A stretch of 64,000 bases of DNA from NCBI GenBank assembly GCA_024398075.1, contig JAKSJM010000005.1, forward strand, positions 1 through 64,000, given 5' to 3'. Every line of letters begins with the position of its first letter. Within the stretch, counting starts at the first letter, position 1. The translations under genes were made by a program, and so were the position numbers. The DNA comes from Bacteroidales bacterium (lineage in GTDB: Bacteria; Bacteroidota; Bacteroidia; Bacteroidales; UBA932). A model generated the notes under the pieces. The model was not told where the DNA came from, made no database searches, and saw nothing but the letters and a program-made list of their open reading frames with translations. Below, piece after piece: positions 17,920 to 27,578 of this stretch.

Positions 17920-19009
17920 ACGTATCATACTATCAGCATTCGCCTTGATTGCGGTTGCCTGCGCTCCTAAGCAGGTGCAGACATCAGGACCGGAGTCCCT
18001 CCTTCTTAAGGACTATGATCCAGTATCAGTCTTCAAGCTTCCTGAGCATCATCCTTCTCAGGCTAAGTTCTCGGCCATTGACATGCATTCTCACCCTTTT
18101 GAGCAGGATGAGGCTGGCATCAAGGAATGGGTAAAGACACTCGAGAGAAACAATGTGGAGAAGGTCATCATCAACACTTATGCATGTGGTGATGAATTTG
18201 AAAGGCTCTATGACCTCTACACCGGTATCTCTGACAAGTTTGAGATGTGGTGTGGCTTCGACCTCACTACATGGGGCACTCCAGAGTTTGAGGAGAAAGC
18301 GCTTGCTGACCTCGAGAGATGCTGGAAGAAGGGTGCCAAGGGAGTAGGCGAGCTTGGTGACAAGGGACTCGGTGAGGCATACTGCCTTAGAGCCTCTTAC
18401 GGTAAAGCTACCCCGACTGGGCATCTTAATGACCCGGCTTTTGACAAGCTCCTTGAGAAGTGCGGCGAGTATGGCATGCCTGTGAATGTCCATATCGGCG
18501 ATCCTATCTGGATGTATGAACCTCTCGACGAGCACAATGATGGCTATATGAATGCAGGCATGTGGGCCATCGATCTCAACACCCCAGACATACTTGACCT
18601 TTACGAGCTGGTTGAGACATTCGAGGAGTGCTTGAACAAGCATCCTAAGACAACCTTCATCGCTGCGCATTTCATCAATGTTCATCATGACTATGAATTC
18701 CTTGGACAGGTTCTTGACCGTCATTCTAACCTTTATCTAGATAATGCCGCACGTCACCTTGAGACTTGTGCGACCCCGCGTGCCACCAAGAAATTCTACG
18801 AGAAGTATCAGGACCGAATTGTCTTTGGAACAGACAATAATCCAGGTGACAGGATGTATGGATTGAACTGGAGGATACTTGAGACTGAGGATGAACATTT
18901 CTATGCGAACAGTTCTTATCATTGGCCATTGATGGGTCTTGGTCTTACTGACGAAGTCCTTCAGAAGGTCTATCACGACAATGCTGTCAAAATCAGAGAA
19001 TCATTATGA
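17912..19009 (+). CDS. Amidohydrolase-2 family lipoprotein, copy 3 of 3
   Basis: The 365-residue protein has the lipoprotein Cys in AVACAP and the same metal-ligand motifs as copies 1 and 2 (IDMHSHPF, VHIGDPIW, AAHFIN, FGTDNN). In copies 2 and 3 the Ala-Gly after the third His is Ile-Gly, so this pair is closer to each other than to copy 1. The start at 17912 begins the signal peptide; the longer frame from 17858 would put 18 unrelated residues in front of it. It overlaps the following twin-arginine gene by four bases (ATGA). Confidence 0.8.
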   Translation: MNKRIILSAFALIAVACAPKQVQTSGPESLLLKDYDPVSVFKLPEHHPSQAKFSAIDMHSHPFEQDEAGIKEWVKTLERNNVEKVIINTYACGDEFERLYDLYTGISDKFEMWCGFDLTTWGTPEFEEKALADLERCWKKGAKGVGELGDKGLGEAYCLRASYGKATPTGHLNDPAFDKLLEKCGEYGMPVNVHIGDPIWMYEPLDEHNDGYMNAGMWAIDLNTPDILDLYELVETFEECLNKHPKTTFIAAHFINVHHDYEFLGQVLDRHSNLYLDNAARHLETCATPRATKKFYEKYQDRIVFGTDNNPGDRMYGLNWRILETEDEHFYANSSYHWPLMGLGLTDEVLQKVYHDNAVKIRESL

Positions 19010-20568
19010 AAAGACGCGATTTCCTCAAGACAACCCTTGCAACTGGAGCATTTGTAGGGTTAGCACCATCCATGAAGGGATGGATTCCTTCTCATAACTG
19101 GGACAAGTATGATTTCGGATCTGGTCCTGTAGTCAAGGATCGTCTTTATCAGGGTCCGTTCCCTCAGTACGAGCCAGAGAATTTCTTCGGAGGAGAAGTG
19201 ATTCAGTATACCACTCCTGGTAAGCAGCTTATCAACTGCTTCGGTATGGGTATGACATCGTACATCGCAGGTGACCTGGGAGCTCCAAACATTCCTGGAA
19301 AGAGTGTTGAGCAGGCTATTGATGAGCTTTTTGCATTCCCTCTTGCTACCAAGGTATATATTCGTCCAAACTGGAGACATATCCAGAAGAGGGCAGGAAA
19401 GCTTGAATTCGATGACTACTGGAAAATAACCATGGAAAAGGCGGAAAAGTACGGCAAGAGAGTCGGTTTCCGTATCATGGTGAACAACCCGGATATAATG
19501 GAAGACGCTCTTCCTGAATTTGTCCTGAAGAAGGTGCCAATGCATAAGCTGAAGGGAGAGTGGAAGGGTAATCCAAATGAGGTGCGATACCAGAAGGTAC
19601 AGACCATGCCAAAGTTTGATGACCCTACATTCCTCGCATATTTCGAGGAGATGCAGGCCATGCTCGCTGAGCAGTACAATGGCAGTCCGCTCATAGAGTA
19701 CATGGATACAAACATGTATGGCTTCTGGGGTGAGGGACATAGCTGGCCTTATGATGACCATCCATTTGCAAGCGACCTTGACGGAGAGAAAACATTCCTG
19801 AAGATCTACGAGATGCAGAATAAGTACTGGGATAAGGTGCCACTTCTGACCAATACTCAGCCAGACTTCAGCAGAGTCGGTAACTCTTCTGTCCTGGACA
19901 AGACTGTGCGAGATGGAAACTGGCTCAGAACAGATACCATATTCATCGAGAACGAGCAGATCGAAGCTCTCAGTAACCGTCCTGCATGGATTGCTGCTGC
20001 TGTGGAATGTGGTATGTCAAACGGAAGGGAAGAGACCATGGACTATGACAATGCAGGCATTCCTAGGAACGAGGCTGTAATCAGCCATGTGAAGGATGTC
20101 GGTGCCAACTACTTCTCTTTGTGGAACTGGCACGATATCAATGCTGACAACCTTCACAGATATTACGGGAAATACCCAGATGGCTTGAATGACCTAGCAT
20201 CATCACTTGGATTCCGTATCCGTCCATCATGGATCTGGGAATCAGGTGACAGTGCAGGAAACACAAATCTCATCTTCGGTATGGTGAACGATGGTATTGC
20301 GTGTGTTCCAGGTGTACTCAGACTCACCCTTTTCACTGATGACGGCAAGGTAAACATCAGCGGATGTCTCGATGCAGGTTATCCAATGACTAGGGGCGTG
20401 CGTCAGGCTATGATGACTGTTCCAGCAGGAATCGATGTCAATAGCGGACAGCTTAAGCTCAAGGCTGAGATAGAGGTCAAGGGAGTGAGATATCCAGTTC
20501 CTTTCGCTATAGCACAGAAACTGAATCCTGACGGATCTTTGACTATCAAGAGAAATATTAGAGGTTAG
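19006..20568 (+). CDS. Twin-arginine-signal protein of unknown function, paralogue 1 of 4
   Basis: The 520-residue protein begins MKRRDFLKTTLATGAFVGLA, a clear Tat signal (RRDFLK), so it is exported folded. I do not recognise a named family. The body looks like a TIM-barrel hydrolase: VYIRPNWRHIQ near 120, VGFRIMVNNPDI near 155, and NMYGFWGEGHSWPY with Glu243 and His245. The C-terminal part (about 395-520) looks like a beta-sandwich starting after LGFRIRPSWIW and containing FGMVNDGIACVPGVL. This layout parallels DUF4874/DUF4832 proteins, one of which is encoded downstream. The acidic residue in WGEGH could be catalytic; that is inference. It heads a run of four paralogues. Confidence 0.75.
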   Translation: MKRRDFLKTTLATGAFVGLAPSMKGWIPSHNWDKYDFGSGPVVKDRLYQGPFPQYEPENFFGGEVIQYTTPGKQLINCFGMGMTSYIAGDLGAPNIPGKSVEQAIDELFAFPLATKVYIRPNWRHIQKRAGKLEFDDYWKITMEKAEKYGKRVGFRIMVNNPDIMEDALPEFVLKKVPMHKLKGEWKGNPNEVRYQKVQTMPKFDDPTFLAYFEEMQAMLAEQYNGSPLIEYMDTNMYGFWGEGHSWPYDDHPFASDLDGEKTFLKIYEMQNKYWDKVPLLTNTQPDFSRVGNSSVLDKTVRDGNWLRTDTIFIENEQIEALSNRPAWIAAAVECGMSNGREETMDYDNAGIPRNEAVISHVKDVGANYFSLWNWHDINADNLHRYYGKYPDGLNDLASSLGFRIRPSWIWESGDSAGNTNLIFGMVNDGIACVPGVLRLTLFTDDGKVNISGCLDAGYPMTRGVRQAMMTVPAGIDVNSGQLKLKAEIEVKGVRYPVPFAIAQKLNPDGSLTIKRNIRG

Positions 20569-20581
20569 TGGTAATATTGTT

Positions 20582-22144
20582 ATGGATCGCCGAGATTTTT
20601 TGAAATCGAGTATTGCAGCCGGCGCGTTTGTGGGACTTAGCCCAGCTCTTCAAGGCTGGGTTCCGTCCCATAATTGGGACAAGTATGACTTCGGCTCAGG
20701 TCCTGTAGTGACAGACCGTCTCTACCAGGGACCATTCCCTCAGTATGAACCTGAGAGCTTCTTCGGAGGTTCTGTCGTTCAGTATACCACTCCTGGAAAG
20801 CAGTTGATAAACTGTTTTGGAATGGGTATGACTTCTTATATATCAGGCGATTACGGCTCTCCTGTGGTGCCGGGGAAGACTCTGGAGCAAACCATTGATG
20901 GACTGTTCCGCTTCCCTCTGGCTACAAAAGTGTATATTCGTCCAAACTGGCGTCATATACAGAAAAAAGCAGGAAAGCTTGAGTTTGACGACTACTGGAA
21001 GATAACCATGGAGAAGGCGGAGCAGTATGGCAAGAGAGTGGGATTCAGAATCATGCTGAATAACCCTGATATTGTCGAGAACGCTCTTCCTGAGTTCATG
21101 CTCAAGAAGCTGAAGCTTTATAAGCTTAAGGGAGAGTGGAAGGGCAATCCTTCACAGCCTAGATTCCAGCACGAACACTTGCAGCCAGACTATTCGGACC
21201 CATACTTCCTTGAATGCTTCGAGGAAATGCATGCCATGCTCTCCGAGCAGCTGAATGGCAGCCCTCTCATAGAGTATATGGATACGAATATGTATGGGTT
21301 CTGGGGCGAGGGACATACCTGGCCTTACGAAGGCAATCCTTACAAGAATCAAAAGGTGGCAGAGGATACATTCCTGAAGATGTTTGACATTCAGCTTAAG
21401 TACTGGGACAAGGTTCCTCTTGTGACCAACACGCAGCCTGACTGTGCTTTCGTAGGTAATTCTGCCCTTCTGGACCGAACCATCCGTACTCATAACTGGC
21501 TTAGAACAGACTCAATTCTCATCGAGAATGAGCAGATTGAGGCTCTTAGCAATCGCCCGGCATGGACTGCTGCGGTGTGCGAGGCTGGACTGACCCATGG
21601 AGGTGGACGCAACTATGAGTGTGACGCATATGGAATGCCAAGGGGTGACGTGTCGGTGTATCATGTCAAGGATGTGGGAGCAAATTATTTCTCACTCTGG
21701 AATCACCATAGCATTGACCCTGACAACCTCAATGCTTATTATGAGAAGTTCCCAGATGCATTGAACGAACTCTCGCAGTGCATTGGATTCCGCATCAGGC
21801 CTTCATGGATCTGGCATTCTACCGACAACCAGGGGCACAGTAACCTGATCTTCGGAATGGTGAATGATGGTATTGCCAATGTCCCAGGCGTGCTTAGACT
21901 TACCCTCTTCACGGATGATGGCAAGGTTAACATCTCTGGATGCTTGGACGCAGGATACCCTCATACTCGTGGAGTACGTCAGGCGATGATGACTCTTCCT
22001 GATGGATATAACTGGAATTCAGGCGAACTGAAGCTTAAGGCAGAGCTGGAGGTCAAGGGTGTTAGGTACCCTATACCATTTGCCATCGCTCAGAAATTGA
22101 ATCCAGATGGTTCACTTACTATCAAAAGAAATAATCGAGGTTAA
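20582..22144 (+). CDS. Twin-arginine-signal protein of unknown function, paralogue 2 of 4
   Basis: The 520-residue protein is the closest relative of paralogue 1: both share SHNWDKYDFGSGPVV, the LINCFGMGMTSYI segment and nearly the same C-terminal sandwich ending SLTIKRN. The Tat motif RRDFLK is intact. The WGEGHTWPYEG site is kept. It has FQHEHLQPDYSD in the central loop, as in paralogues 3 and 4, where paralogue 1 has a different sequence (YQKVQTMPKFDD). It begins 13 bp after paralogue 1. Function is unknown. Confidence 0.75.
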   Translation: MDRRDFLKSSIAAGAFVGLSPALQGWVPSHNWDKYDFGSGPVVTDRLYQGPFPQYEPESFFGGSVVQYTTPGKQLINCFGMGMTSYISGDYGSPVVPGKTLEQTIDGLFRFPLATKVYIRPNWRHIQKKAGKLEFDDYWKITMEKAEQYGKRVGFRIMLNNPDIVENALPEFMLKKLKLYKLKGEWKGNPSQPRFQHEHLQPDYSDPYFLECFEEMHAMLSEQLNGSPLIEYMDTNMYGFWGEGHTWPYEGNPYKNQKVAEDTFLKMFDIQLKYWDKVPLVTNTQPDCAFVGNSALLDRTIRTHNWLRTDSILIENEQIEALSNRPAWTAAVCEAGLTHGGGRNYECDAYGMPRGDVSVYHVKDVGANYFSLWNHHSIDPDNLNAYYEKFPDALNELSQCIGFRIRPSWIWHSTDNQGHSNLIFGMVNDGIANVPGVLRLTLFTDDGKVNISGCLDAGYPHTRGVRQAMMTLPDGYNWNSGELKLKAELEVKGVRYPIPFAIAQKLNPDGSLTIKRNNRG

Positions 22145-22162
22145 CACTAAAATACTTAGAAT

Positions 22163-23722
22163 ATGAAAAGACGAGATTTCCTGAAGACTACTGTCGCAGC
22201 CTCTGCGGCTGTAGGACTTTCGCCACTTGCGAAAGGTTTCGTCCCTGTCCATAATTGGACGGGATACGACTTTGGGTCTGGACCTGTTGTAAAAGACCGT
22301 CTGTACCAGGGACCTTTTGGCTGTTATAAGCCAGAAGATTTTTACGGCGGATGGTGCTTTCAGTCGACCCAGCCTGGAAAACAGCAGATCAATTGCTGTG
22401 GTATGGGTATGATTACCTACATCTCAGGTGACTATGGTGCACCTAAGGTTGCAGGAGAGCCGCTTGAGAAAACCATTGATGATCTGTTCAAGTTCTCACT
22501 TGGTACCAAGATGTACATCCGCCCGAACTGGAGGCACATCATGAAGAAGGAGGGCAAGCTGGATTTTGATGATTACTGGAAGATTACCATGGAGAAGTCG
22601 CTTGAGTATGGAAAGAGGGTTGGCATCCGTGTGATGCTGAACAATCCTGACATTCTCGAGAATGCCCTTCCTGATTATGTGCTGAAAAAGGTACCTCTTC
22701 ACAAGCTCAAGGGCGAGTGGAAGGGTGATCCTAAGCAGCCACGTTTCCAGCATGAGCATCTTCAGCCTGAGTACAATGATTACCTGATCGGATACTTCGA
22801 GGAGATGCAGAACCTTCTTGCAGAGAAGTACAATGGTGGTCCTGAGATCGAGCTTGTGGACACCCAGCATTTCGGTCTGTGGGGTGAGGGTCATGCGTGG
22901 CCATACGATGGCCATAATTTTGGATCTCGCAAGCAGGCTGAGGAGGCGATGATGAAGATATATGAGATCCAGCAGAATGCGTGGACCAAGGTCCCACTCT
23001 GTACCAACGTGCAGCCTGACTACAATCGCGTAGGTCATTCAGCTATTCTCGACCGCTCAGTGCGAGATGGAAACTGGTTGCGCCGCGACTCGATACTTGT
23101 GCAGAACGAGTGTATCGAGGAGCTCAGCAACCGTCCTGCATGGGTCGCAAACTTCTGCGAGGGTGCAATGATTCACGGAACTTCAAGAGACTATCCTGTG
23201 GATGCCAATGGCTTCCCAAGAGGCGATGTCATAATGTCACACGTGAAGGATCTCAAGGCAAATTACTATTCTCTCTGGACATTCCACAACATCAATGCTG
23301 CCAGCCTTGCTGACTACTATCAGAAGTACCCAGATATGCTTGATGACCTTAACCGCACCATTGGTTTCAGGGTACGTCCTTCATGGATCTGGCGCTCAGT
23401 TGACCCAGATGGTTATGAGAACCTCATCTTCGGTATGGTAAATGATGGCATCGCAGGCGTACCTGGTGTCCTCAGACTCACAGTCTTCAATGATGAAGGT
23501 ACCGTCAATGTAGGTGGATGCATCGATGCTGGCTATCCTCACCCTAAGGGTATCAGGGAGGCAATGATTACGCTCCCTAAGGGCGTTACCGCCGAGAAGG
23601 GAGATCTCAAGCTTAAACTTGAGATTGAGGTTAAGGGAGTTCTCCATCCAGTGCCTGTGGCAGCTGCCCATGGAGTTAATCCAGATGGTTCATTGAATAT
23701 CAAACGTAACATTGCAGACTAA
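22163..23722 (+). CDS. Twin-arginine-signal protein of unknown function, paralogue 3 of 4
   Basis: The 519-residue protein has an intact Tat signal (KRRDFLKTT) and the same core. It diverges at sites that may contact substrate: QSTQPGKQQINCCGMG replaces QYTTPGKQLINCFGMG, and the active-site-like stretch reads LVDTQHFGLWGEGHAWPYDG, where the others have the Thr-Asn/Thr-Met type. Its C-terminal end is LHPVPVAAAHGVNPDG rather than YPVPFAIAQKLNPDG. These changes suggest a different ligand from paralogues 1 and 2. Its stop overlaps the start of paralogue 4 by one base. Confidence 0.75.
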   Translation: MKRRDFLKTTVAASAAVGLSPLAKGFVPVHNWTGYDFGSGPVVKDRLYQGPFGCYKPEDFYGGWCFQSTQPGKQQINCCGMGMITYISGDYGAPKVAGEPLEKTIDDLFKFSLGTKMYIRPNWRHIMKKEGKLDFDDYWKITMEKSLEYGKRVGIRVMLNNPDILENALPDYVLKKVPLHKLKGEWKGDPKQPRFQHEHLQPEYNDYLIGYFEEMQNLLAEKYNGGPEIELVDTQHFGLWGEGHAWPYDGHNFGSRKQAEEAMMKIYEIQQNAWTKVPLCTNVQPDYNRVGHSAILDRSVRDGNWLRRDSILVQNECIEELSNRPAWVANFCEGAMIHGTSRDYPVDANGFPRGDVIMSHVKDLKANYYSLWTFHNINAASLADYYQKYPDMLDDLNRTIGFRVRPSWIWRSVDPDGYENLIFGMVNDGIAGVPGVLRLTVFNDEGTVNVGGCIDAGYPHPKGIREAMITLPKGVTAEKGDLKLKLEIEVKGVLHPVPVAAAHGVNPDGSLNIKRNIAD

Positions 23723-25287
23723 TGGATAGAAGAGACTTTTTGAAGGCTAGCCTCGCTGCAGGAGCTGCAGCGGCAGTCGCACCAGAACTGAAGGCTTGGG
23801 TGCCTCAGCATAATTGGGATAAGTATAACTTCGGTTCAGGACCTGTAGTGAAGGATCGTCTCTATCAGGGCCCATTCCCATCATATAGCCCAGAGGATTT
23901 CTTTGGCGAGGAGCCTATGGTGGTTCAGTATACCATGCCTGGAAAGCAGATGCTTAATGCTTTTGGTATGGGTCTTACTACTTATATCTCAGGTGATTAC
24001 GGTGCTCCAATCGTACCTGGTGAAAAGCTTGAGACTACTATCGATAAGCTGGCTAAGTTCCCTCTTGGCACAAAACTCCATATTCGTCCGAACTGGAGAC
24101 ATATCATGAAGAAAGAGGGTAAGCTTGACTTCGATGACTACTGGAAAATCACCATGGATAAGGCCGCTGAGTACGGAAAGAGAGTATGCTTCCGTGTGAT
24201 GCTCAATAACCCAGACACACTCGAGAATGCACTCCCTGACTATGTGCTCAAGAAAGTGCCTCTCGATAAGCTCAAGGGCGAATGGAAGGGTGACCCTAGC
24301 CAGCCACGTTTCCAGCATGAGCATCTACAGCCTAGATACAATGACTATCTCATAGGCTATTTCGAGGAAATGCAGAACCTTATGGCTGAAAAGTATAATG
24401 GAAGCCCACTCATTGAGTTCGTAGATACCACTATGTTCGGATTCTGGGGTGAAGGACATGCCTGGCCATATGAGGGACATAATTTCCCTAATAAGAAGGC
24501 CGCTGAAAGAACATTCCTCAAGCTCTATGACATCCAGAACACAGCCTGGAGCAAGGTCCCTCTTGTGACTAACATCCAGCCTGATCACAGTGGCGTAAGC
24601 AACTCTGAACTCGTGGACAGGACTGTAAGGGACAATAACTGGCTCCGTCGTGATACCATTCTTGTGGATAGCGAGAGTATCGAGCAGCTCTGTAACCGTC
24701 CTGCATGGACTGCGGCGTTCATCGAGTGCGCTATGACTAGGGGAGGACTTGAAACCGTGAAGCTTGATCCTTACGGACGTCCTACCGGTGACGATGCTAT
24801 CTATCACGCACTTGATGCTGGCGCAAACTATTACTCACTGTGGAGCTTCCATAGCATCTGTGCTGAGAACCTCCAGGCATACTATGACAAGTACCCAGAG
24901 GCTCTTGATGAACTTGCAGCAAGGATCGGATATAGAGTAAGACCTTCTTATATCTGGCATGGAAAGGACAAGGAGAACCTTGAGTTCCTTATCATAGGTA
25001 TGACCAATGATGGTATCGCAGGTGTGCCAGGTGTCCTCAGGCTTACTCTTTTCACCGACGATGGAAGAGTTCATGTAAGTGGATGCCTTGATCCAGGTTA
25101 TCCTGATGTCGAAGGTGTACGCTCTGCGATGATGTATCTTCCTGAGGGCGTGGATTGGAACTCAGGAGAACTCAAGTTGAAGGCTGAGATCGAGGTCAAG
25201 GGACAGAGATATCCTGTACCATTTGCCTGTGCTGAGCCTTTGAATCCAGATGGCTCTCTTACCATCAAGCAAAACAACGGAGAATAA
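23722..25287 (+). CDS. Twin-arginine-signal protein of unknown function, paralogue 4 of 4
   Basis: The 521-residue protein has a Tat signal (DRRDFLKASLAAGAAAA). It keeps WGEGHAWPYEGHNF and shares KLHIRPNWRHIMKKEGKLDFDDYWKI with paralogue 3. It differs near the C-terminal sandwich, where PSYIWHGKDKENLEF replaces the PSWIW stretch of the other three. It overlaps genes on both sides by a single base (TAATG), so the block from paralogue 3 to the deacetylase-like gene is tightly coupled. Confidence 0.75.
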   Translation: MDRRDFLKASLAAGAAAAVAPELKAWVPQHNWDKYNFGSGPVVKDRLYQGPFPSYSPEDFFGEEPMVVQYTMPGKQMLNAFGMGLTTYISGDYGAPIVPGEKLETTIDKLAKFPLGTKLHIRPNWRHIMKKEGKLDFDDYWKITMDKAAEYGKRVCFRVMLNNPDTLENALPDYVLKKVPLDKLKGEWKGDPSQPRFQHEHLQPRYNDYLIGYFEEMQNLMAEKYNGSPLIEFVDTTMFGFWGEGHAWPYEGHNFPNKKAAERTFLKLYDIQNTAWSKVPLVTNIQPDHSGVSNSELVDRTVRDNNWLRRDTILVDSESIEQLCNRPAWTAAFIECAMTRGGLETVKLDPYGRPTGDDAIYHALDAGANYYSLWSFHSICAENLQAYYDKYPEALDELAARIGYRVRPSYIWHGKDKENLEFLIIGMTNDGIAGVPGVLRLTLFTDDGRVHVSGCLDPGYPDVEGVRSAMMYLPEGVDWNSGELKLKAEIEVKGQRYPVPFACAEPLNPDGSLTIKQNNGE

Positions 25288-27569
25288 TGAAAAAAATAGC
25301 ATTGGCTATACTGTCTTTCCTTTTCTGTGCCGGAGCTCTTCTGGCACAGAACAAGGTGGCAGTAGTGATTAGCCGCACTTCTTATTTCGCAAGGCAGAGT
25401 GAAGTAGGCTCGGCAGCAAAGAGCTGGACCGCGATATGCAACCTTGCTGGCCTCCCATACTCTACCTTGTTTGTGGAAGACCTCAATGATTCTGCACTCA
25501 AGTCCCACTCTGCGGTGGTCCTTTGCCAGTGCAACTTCCTTACTGACGCTGAGTATTCCACCATCCAGAAATTCCTTGAGAAAGCATCGAAATCTGGATA
25601 TGGTGTGCTCGTGGATGGTCCTGTCGGCACCTATGATGAGTCGGAGGATTTCAGAGACGAACTCGGCATAGACAAACTCCTAGGCATTGTCAAGCATGGC
25701 GATGCCAGCATGGATGGATTCAGACTCAGGGTGGCGGACAACGCGCATTTCATTACCAATGACTACGGTCGAAAGGAGATGCTCTCAAACCTTCTGAGCT
25801 CTGAACTTCCTGTCCTTGCCCTTGATGGTGACTCCAGGGTACTCGTGAACGTCAGCGATGATGTCCATACTTATCCTTATGAGTCAGTCAAGACTGATGG
25901 CAAGCTGAATGTGGCTGTAATAAACGGCCTCTCTCATGCAGCTGCCCTTGGCGCTTCGTTCAAGAACTACGCTCCTAAGGGCTTTTTCCCATCAAAGGTC
26001 TATCCTCTGCTTCGCAAGACCCTTCAGTGGTGCGTGAATGGCGATACCCAGAAGGCTTTCCCATCATTGCTCCTCTCTGATGGAAACATGACTGCTTTCA
26101 TACGCGTGGATGGAGATGGTTCCCAGGCTCCGGCATCCATGGATATGTGTATGACTTACCTCGAGGACATTGCCCTTGAATCAGGTGTTCAGGGTGTGAT
26201 GACCTATGTGTCTGCATGGGCTACACGTGCAGGATGGCACTTCTATGTCGACCATTCCCGCAAGCTTCAGGAACTCGGTACTGCCATTGGTACACACAGT
26301 ATGAACCATCGCCTCTCAGAGCTTGAGACAGAGGAAGAGTTCTCATATGAACTTGACGGCTCCAAGAAAGAGATCCGTGATAACCATGTCAGCCGTGGCT
26401 ATGACGTGGGTGAGATCCGCTATCTTGTCAATCCAGGTAATACTCTCGCCATGCATCATCTCGATCAGGTGAGAAAGAGATTTGACTTCTTCATGACCCA
26501 TGGCCAGGACCAGTATCTGCCTGTTGCCTATGGAAACATAAACTGGTTCACTGGTGGCAAGCCTCTGCCTATGGTGGATGACAGCCCGTCGCCAGACTAT
26601 CAGTGGTTCTATGATTCTGAGTGGTCCCATACCACAGCGGAAGTGGCTAATTACGAGAACCTTGTCCTGGATCATCTATATAATACCGTGGGCAATGGTG
26701 TCGTATTTGACGCCATGTGGCATGACTATGGCATGAGCAAGATGCTCATCGGAGAGCCTCGTAATGTCACCAAGATCATGCGTGAAGGTACCCGTATCAT
26801 CAATGACAATAACCAGGAGTACTATGAGACCATCCGTAACTTCTGGAATACCCATGACGTATACTGTCCTGAACCTGCCGAACTCGCCGCGAAGCTTACA
26901 GTACTCTCCAATGCCACCATCACGTGGACTGCTGAGGCTGATGCCTTGACCGCAAACATCTCCTTCGCCAAGGATGACTTCGCCAAGTATGCGAAGTACA
27001 TCGGAGGCATGGCCATTGGCATGAACAACACCGAAAAGGCCATCTCTGCTGTGGAGATTGATGGCAAGCCATACCTCGGCTTCTCAGATGAGAAAGTCAT
27101 ACTCCCAGTGCCTCAGAAGAGACAGATGACCATCAAGGTGACCCTTGGCGGACAAAAGCCTGCGAGCAGGGTGATCTACTCTTCCAAGATCCTTTCAGGT
27201 GTGTCTTCAAGCGAGTCCGGACTTACAGCAAGCGTCATCTCCCACTCTATGTCTCGTGTGAAGTTTGAGACAAGCGTGCCTTCAGTTGTGATAGGTGCGA
27301 CATGGTTTGAGACCGCGGGCGCAGAGGTGGAAGCTAGACTTCTTGGCTCTGGCGACATAAAGCTGATGTCCAATGATTCAGCAGTGACTATCCATTCTGC
27401 CAGCCTTCCTATCAAGTCTTTCAAGAAGAACGCCGATGGCTCTGTGGATCTGGTGGTGTGTGGAAATGGAAAGCACCACAATACCATTGTGGCATCATCA
27501 GCCTCAATGGGCAGAAAGGTCATTGACATTGCTGAACTCAATGGTGAGAAAACCATAACACTTAAATAG
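25287..27569 (+). CDS. Polysaccharide-deacetylase-like secreted protein
   Basis: The 760-residue protein has a signal peptide ending near LLAQ. Residues about 22-260 look like a Rossmann or class-I amidotransferase-like domain. A NodB-like domain follows: FIRVDGDG with Asp275 and Asp277, and GTHSMNH with His337 and His341, which correspond to the catalytic Asp and metal-binding HxxxH motifs of metal-dependent polysaccharide deacetylases. The last 200 residues look like beta-sandwich. Large multidomain deacetylases of this kind include enzymes acting on galactosamine polymers (Agd3, PelA). Removal of N-acetyl groups from a GalNAc glycan is therefore a reasonable but untested reading here. Confidence 0.7.
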   Translation: MKKIALAILSFLFCAGALLAQNKVAVVISRTSYFARQSEVGSAAKSWTAICNLAGLPYSTLFVEDLNDSALKSHSAVVLCQCNFLTDAEYSTIQKFLEKASKSGYGVLVDGPVGTYDESEDFRDELGIDKLLGIVKHGDASMDGFRLRVADNAHFITNDYGRKEMLSNLLSSELPVLALDGDSRVLVNVSDDVHTYPYESVKTDGKLNVAVINGLSHAAALGASFKNYAPKGFFPSKVYPLLRKTLQWCVNGDTQKAFPSLLLSDGNMTAFIRVDGDGSQAPASMDMCMTYLEDIALESGVQGVMTYVSAWATRAGWHFYVDHSRKLQELGTAIGTHSMNHRLSELETEEEFSYELDGSKKEIRDNHVSRGYDVGEIRYLVNPGNTLAMHHLDQVRKRFDFFMTHGQDQYLPVAYGNINWFTGGKPLPMVDDSPSPDYQWFYDSEWSHTTAEVANYENLVLDHLYNTVGNGVVFDAMWHDYGMSKMLIGEPRNVTKIMREGTRIINDNNQEYYETIRNFWNTHDVYCPEPAELAAKLTVLSNATITWTAEADALTANISFAKDDFAKYAKYIGGMAIGMNNTEKAISAVEIDGKPYLGFSDEKVILPVPQKRQMTIKVTLGGQKPASRVIYSSKILSGVSSSESGLTASVISHSMSRVKFETSVPSVVIGATWFETAGAEVEARLLGSGDIKLMSNDSAVTIHSASLPIKSFKKNADGSVDLVVCGNGKHHNTIVASSASMGRKVIDIAELNGEKTITLK

Positions 27570-27578
27570 AACTCTGAA

